From contig JAJXWH010000006.1 in the NCBI GenBank assembly GCA_021781745.1, positions 1 through 64,000 of the forward strand: a stretch of 64,000 nt of DNA, read 5' to 3'. Below, in pieces: positions 61,602 to 64,000 of the stretch. Both the position numbers and the translations under genes were made by a program. The DNA is from Bacillota bacterium. GTDB lineage: Bacteria; Bacillota; Clostridia; Clostridiales; Clostridiaceae. Position 1 is the first letter of the stretch; each line of letters opens with the position of its first letter. Under the pieces are notes generated by a model. It saw nothing but the letters and a program-made list of their open reading frames with translations. It was not told the DNA's origin and searched no databases.

Positions 61602-62975
61602 TTAATTTTCTAATGCAATTTTTTGTATTTTTTTATTTCCAACTAAATCCTTTGATTTTTTTATAAACACCAATACTGTTATTATAACAGATAAAAAATC
61701 AGATGCTGCTCCAGCAATCCATATACCATCTAATCCCTTAAACATAGGAATTATTATCAGACATGGTATTAATATTATTACTTGCCTTAATAAACTCAAA
61801 AGCATTGATATTTTAACATTCCCGATTGATTGAAAATAGTTAGTAACTATAATCTGTCCCCCTACAAATGGCAGCATAATTAGAAATATTCTCATACCAT
61901 GTGAAGTAACTTCTATAAGTGCTGGATCATTATTGAAAGCTATAACAAGAATTTCTGCTGCTCCCTGAATTACTATAAATCCTATTGTTACTATTACAGT
62001 AGCCGCTATGACCCCATATTTTACAGCTTTCTTAACCCTATCATATTGTTTTGCACCAAAATTATAACCTATTATTGGTTGAAGTCCTTGGTTTAGTCCA
62101 AAAATAGGCATTAGAAATACCATAGCCAAACTACCTATAATAGTCATTGCACTTACTGCTATATCGCCTCCATACTCTTGCAACAAGTTGTTAGCCACTA
62201 TTTGAACTGCACTTTGAGCAATTTGCATACTAAATGGACTTACTCCTATTGCAATAATACTTAATACAATTTCTCTATTAAGCCTTAAGTTTTTCTTTTT
62301 TATTTTAAGGGTACTTGAGCCTTTTGTAAAATAATACAGTATCCAAATACTGCTGATAAATTGTGCAACCACAGTTCCAAGAGCTCCACCTCTTACTCCC
62401 AGCCCTAATCCAAATATAAATATAGGATCTAAAATAATGTTTATAATAGCACTCATAAGCATTGATGCCATTGCTATTTTAGGACTTCCATCGCTTCTAA
62501 TTGAATGATTAAGTCCAAAACTAATCATATTAAAAATACATCCAACAAAAATTACTTGGATAAATTCTTCACCATACCCTAGAATATTTTCGCTTGCTCC
62601 AAACATTTTTAATAGTGGATTTGCAAATATCAACCCAAATAATGTTAAGAAAATACTTATGATAATTATTAAGGTGAACGCATTTCCTAAAAGCTTTTCT
62701 GCACTTTCTTTGTCATGTTCCCCAAGTTTTATTGATACCTGTGTAGCTGTTCCAATTCCAATTAATAGACCAAAAGCCAAGATTATAATCATAAGCGGCA
62801 TAGCTACCCCAACACCTGCCATAGCAAGATTTCCTATTCCTTGTATATGTCCAATAAATACTCTGTCTATTATATTGTATAGGGTATTAACAAGCATACC
62901 TATAATAGCCGGTATTGAGAATTCTAATAACAATTTTCCTACGCCCATTTCTCCAAGTCGTTTTTGATTATTCAT
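61602..62975 (-). CDS. MATE family efflux transporter
   Basis: A 457-residue protein with twelve membrane helices, the multidrug and toxin extrusion layout. The first helix region 'LGEMGVGKLLLEFSIPAIIGMLVNTLYNIID' and 'GIGTATQVSIKLG' are typical. It exports cationic compounds using Na+ or H+ gradients. Its ATG overlaps the stop of the MarR gene in ATGA, so translation is coupled, and the MarR protein probably represses the pair. Confidence 0.9.
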   Translation of the reverse strand: MNNQKRLGEMGVGKLLLEFSIPAIIGMLVNTLYNIIDRVFIGHIQGIGNLAMAGVGVAMPLMIIILAFGLLIGIGTATQVSIKLGEHDKESAEKLLGNAFTLIIIISIFLTLFGLIFANPLLKMFGASENILGYGEEFIQVIFVGCIFNMISFGLNHSIRSDGSPKIAMASMLMSAIINIILDPIFIFGLGLGVRGGALGTVVAQFISSIWILYYFTKGSSTLKIKKKNLRLNREIVLSIIAIGVSPFSMQIAQSAVQIVANNLLQEYGGDIAVSAMTIIGSLAMVFLMPIFGLNQGLQPIIGYNFGAKQYDRVKKAVKYGVIAATVIVTIGFIVIQGAAEILVIAFNNDPALIEVTSHGMRIFLIMLPFVGGQIIVTNYFQSIGNVKISMLLSLLRQVIILIPCLIIIPMFKGLDGIWIAGAASDFLSVIITVLVFIKKSKDLVGNKKIQKIALEN

Positions 62976-63412
62976 AAACTTCCCTCCTTGTTAATCAGAG
63001 AACTTTTTGATAACTTCTCTAATAGCTTCGCTAGTTCCTCGGATTCTTCATCAGTAAGATTACTTCTAATCTTGCTTTCCCATTCATCCATTATTAGATA
63101 TACTTCTTCTTTTATTTGTTCTGCTTTTTCTGTAACTTGAAGTTTATAAGCACGTCTGTCATTTTCTTTTTTTACTCGTTTTACATATCCTTCATCTTCT
63201 AATTTTTTTATTGCCCTTGCTGTAGTTGCCTTATCTAATTTTACTTTCTCCGTTAATTCCTCTTGAGTAATGCCATCATTCTTATAAAGATTTAGTAAAA
63301 ATAAATATTGACCTGCTCCTATTCCAAATTTACTGAATTTCTTGCTAAAATAAATACCACTAGTTCTATGAATTTCACCAATGTATTTACCTATATGTTG
63401 GTAACACTCCAT
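62972..63412 (-). CDS. MarR family transcriptional regulator
   Basis: A 146-residue winged-helix regulator. The recognition region is 'GITQEELTEKVKLDKATTARAIKKLEDEGYVKRVKKENDRRAYKLQVTEKAE', with the wing DRR/AYK. Dimerisation helices surround it. A palindromic operator lies upstream, and the MATE gene is next in the operon. It probably senses a small toxic ligand and releases the operator. Confidence 0.92.
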   Translation of the reverse strand: MECYQHIGKYIGEIHRTSGIYFSKKFSKFGIGAGQYLFLLNLYKNDGITQEELTEKVKLDKATTARAIKKLEDEGYVKRVKKENDRRAYKLQVTEKAEQIKEEVYLIMDEWESKIRSNLTDEESEELAKLLEKLSKSSLINKEGSL

Positions 63413-63441
63413 ATTTTTTCTCCCCTATAATTATTAAATAA

Positions 63442-63461
63442 ATAGTTGTGTTTGCAACTAT
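63442..63461. promoter_or_regulatory. MarR operator palindrome
   Basis: ATAGTTG (63442-63448) and CAACTAT (63455-63461) around a six-base spacer, a TAGTTG-n6-CAACTA form typical of MarR-family sites, 30 bases before the MarR start codon. Autoregulation is expected. Confidence 0.65.
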
Positions 63462-63482
63462 ATAAATAAAAAACAATAAAGA

Positions 63483-63519
63483 ACTGCTTCAAAATAATTT
63501 TCTACTATCTTGAAGCAGT
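63483..63519 (-). terminator. Terminator after LacI-family gene
   Basis: ACTGCTTCAA (63483-63492) pairs with TTGAAGCAGT (63510-63519), followed on the minus strand by TCTTTATTGTTTTTTATTT. It separates the upstream LacI-family gene from the MarR operon. Confidence 0.75.
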
Positions 63520-63589
63520 CTTTTATAAGAAACATAAATTAAATATCATAAAAACTCTATAACTCAGCCTAAAATTTGAATCATTACTT

Positions 63590-64000
63590 TTAAACTGTAC
63601 TTTCTCTTTCAACTAATTGATGTTCTAAAACATAATGTGGTTCGTCTAATTCTTTTTTGCTTAGAAGTTTAATAAGCATTCGCATTGCAACTGATCCCAT
63701 ATCATAAGTTGGTTGAGAAATTGTTGTAATCTTAGGATAGAATATAGATGCTGCAAAATTATCATTAAACCCAACAACACTTACATCTTTAGGGACCTTT
63801 ACTTTATTATCTCTTAAAGCATTTATTGCTCCCATGGCAATATCGTCCGATGCACATACTACACCCTTGAATTTCTTTTTTTGCTTTAAGAATTTTTGTA
63901 TTCCTTCATATCCGCTTTTTACTTTCATTGAACTTAAATAAACCAAATCAGGATCTATCTCTATTCCGGCTTCCTTCATAGCATTTTCATATCCAACATA
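63590..64000 (-). CDS. LacI/GalR family regulator, partial (C-terminal)
   Basis: The last 137 codons of a sugar-sensing repressor; the frame is open to the window edge. The periplasmic-binding-protein-like core shows 'GVVCASDDIAMGAINALRDN', 'VPKDVSVVGFNDNFAASIFYPKITTISQPTYDMG', and 'LEHQLVERES', the usual C-terminus. The DNA-binding helix-turn-helix lies outside the window. The regulated sugar cannot be inferred from this part. Confidence 0.85.
   Translation of the reverse strand, partial: YVGYENAMKEAGIEIDPDLVYLSSMKVKSGYEGIQKFLKQKKKFKGVVCASDDIAMGAINALRDNKVKVPKDVSVVGFNDNFAASIFYPKITTISQPTYDMGSVAMRMLIKLLSKKELDEPHYVLEHQLVERESTV

Overview
The window is AT-rich DNA from a low-GC, spore-forming anaerobe, best read as Clostridium sensu stricto and most like the C. 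beijerinckii / C. acetobutylicum group. This rests on spore maturation proteins SpmA and SpmB, an oxygen-sensitive class III ribonucleotide reductase, clostridial ferredoxin, a Re-citrate-synthase-like enzyme next to aconitase, clostridial Agr peptides and strong GGAGG ribosome sites. The species call is inference; no 16S or other marker is present.

Region 1 (1-10,300) is a decaying accessory island. It begins with the 5' part of a leftward operon with a VgrG/gpD-like spike protein and a DcrB-like companion. Prophage debris follows (capsid fragment with an in-frame stop, replisome organiser, tiny phage-like ORFs), then a barstar-type immunity gene beside its broken toxin, an ABC transporter truncated by a 3'-truncated transposase, and further fragments.

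Region 2 (10,300-14,600) holds an orphan PAS histidine kinase and a degenerate tandem array of agr cassettes: two nearly identical AgrD peptides, AgrB remnants in three states of decay, and two stand-alone membrane proteins resembling an AgrC sensor without its kinase.

Region 3 (14,600-40,100) is mostly core genome: serC, an HD-GYP protein, a GtrB/GtrA pair, 3-methyladenine glycosylase, nrdG, a Re-citrate synthase/aconitase operon, nrdD with a NrdR box, degV, ferredoxin, mrp, lgt with a lipoprotein, a large repeat-rich protein, rnmV-rsmA, a YabE-like cell-wall protein, tatD, and metG behind a T-box leader. It also contains a DnaA-box cluster and two palindromic repeat elements.

Region 4 (40,100-57,600) is the most interesting part: a peptide-natural-product and quorum-sensing island. 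It encodes a radical SAM/SPASM-TPR maturase, a double-glycine leader peptide whose core is built of hexapeptide repeats, an HlyD-type adaptor, a C39-peptidase ABC exporter, a second double-glycine peptide resembling a class II bacteriocin, a CPBP protease that may give immunity, several small membrane proteins, an M13 metallopeptidase, and a complete agrB-agrD / agrC-agrA system. Three intergenic regions carry the same pair of roughly 11-bp direct repeats with a 21-bp period, the geometry of LytTR-regulator (AgrA/PlnC-type) sites. I infer that the Agr system controls the exporter/bacteriocin promoters, the metallopeptidase and its own agrBD operon.

Region 5 (57,600-64,000) is ordinary: a Uma2-type nuclease-fold protein, an Xaa-Pro aminopeptidase, spmA-spmB, a small coiled-coil protein, a MarR-MATE efflux operon with a palindromic operator, and the 3' part of a LacI-family regulator running off the window.
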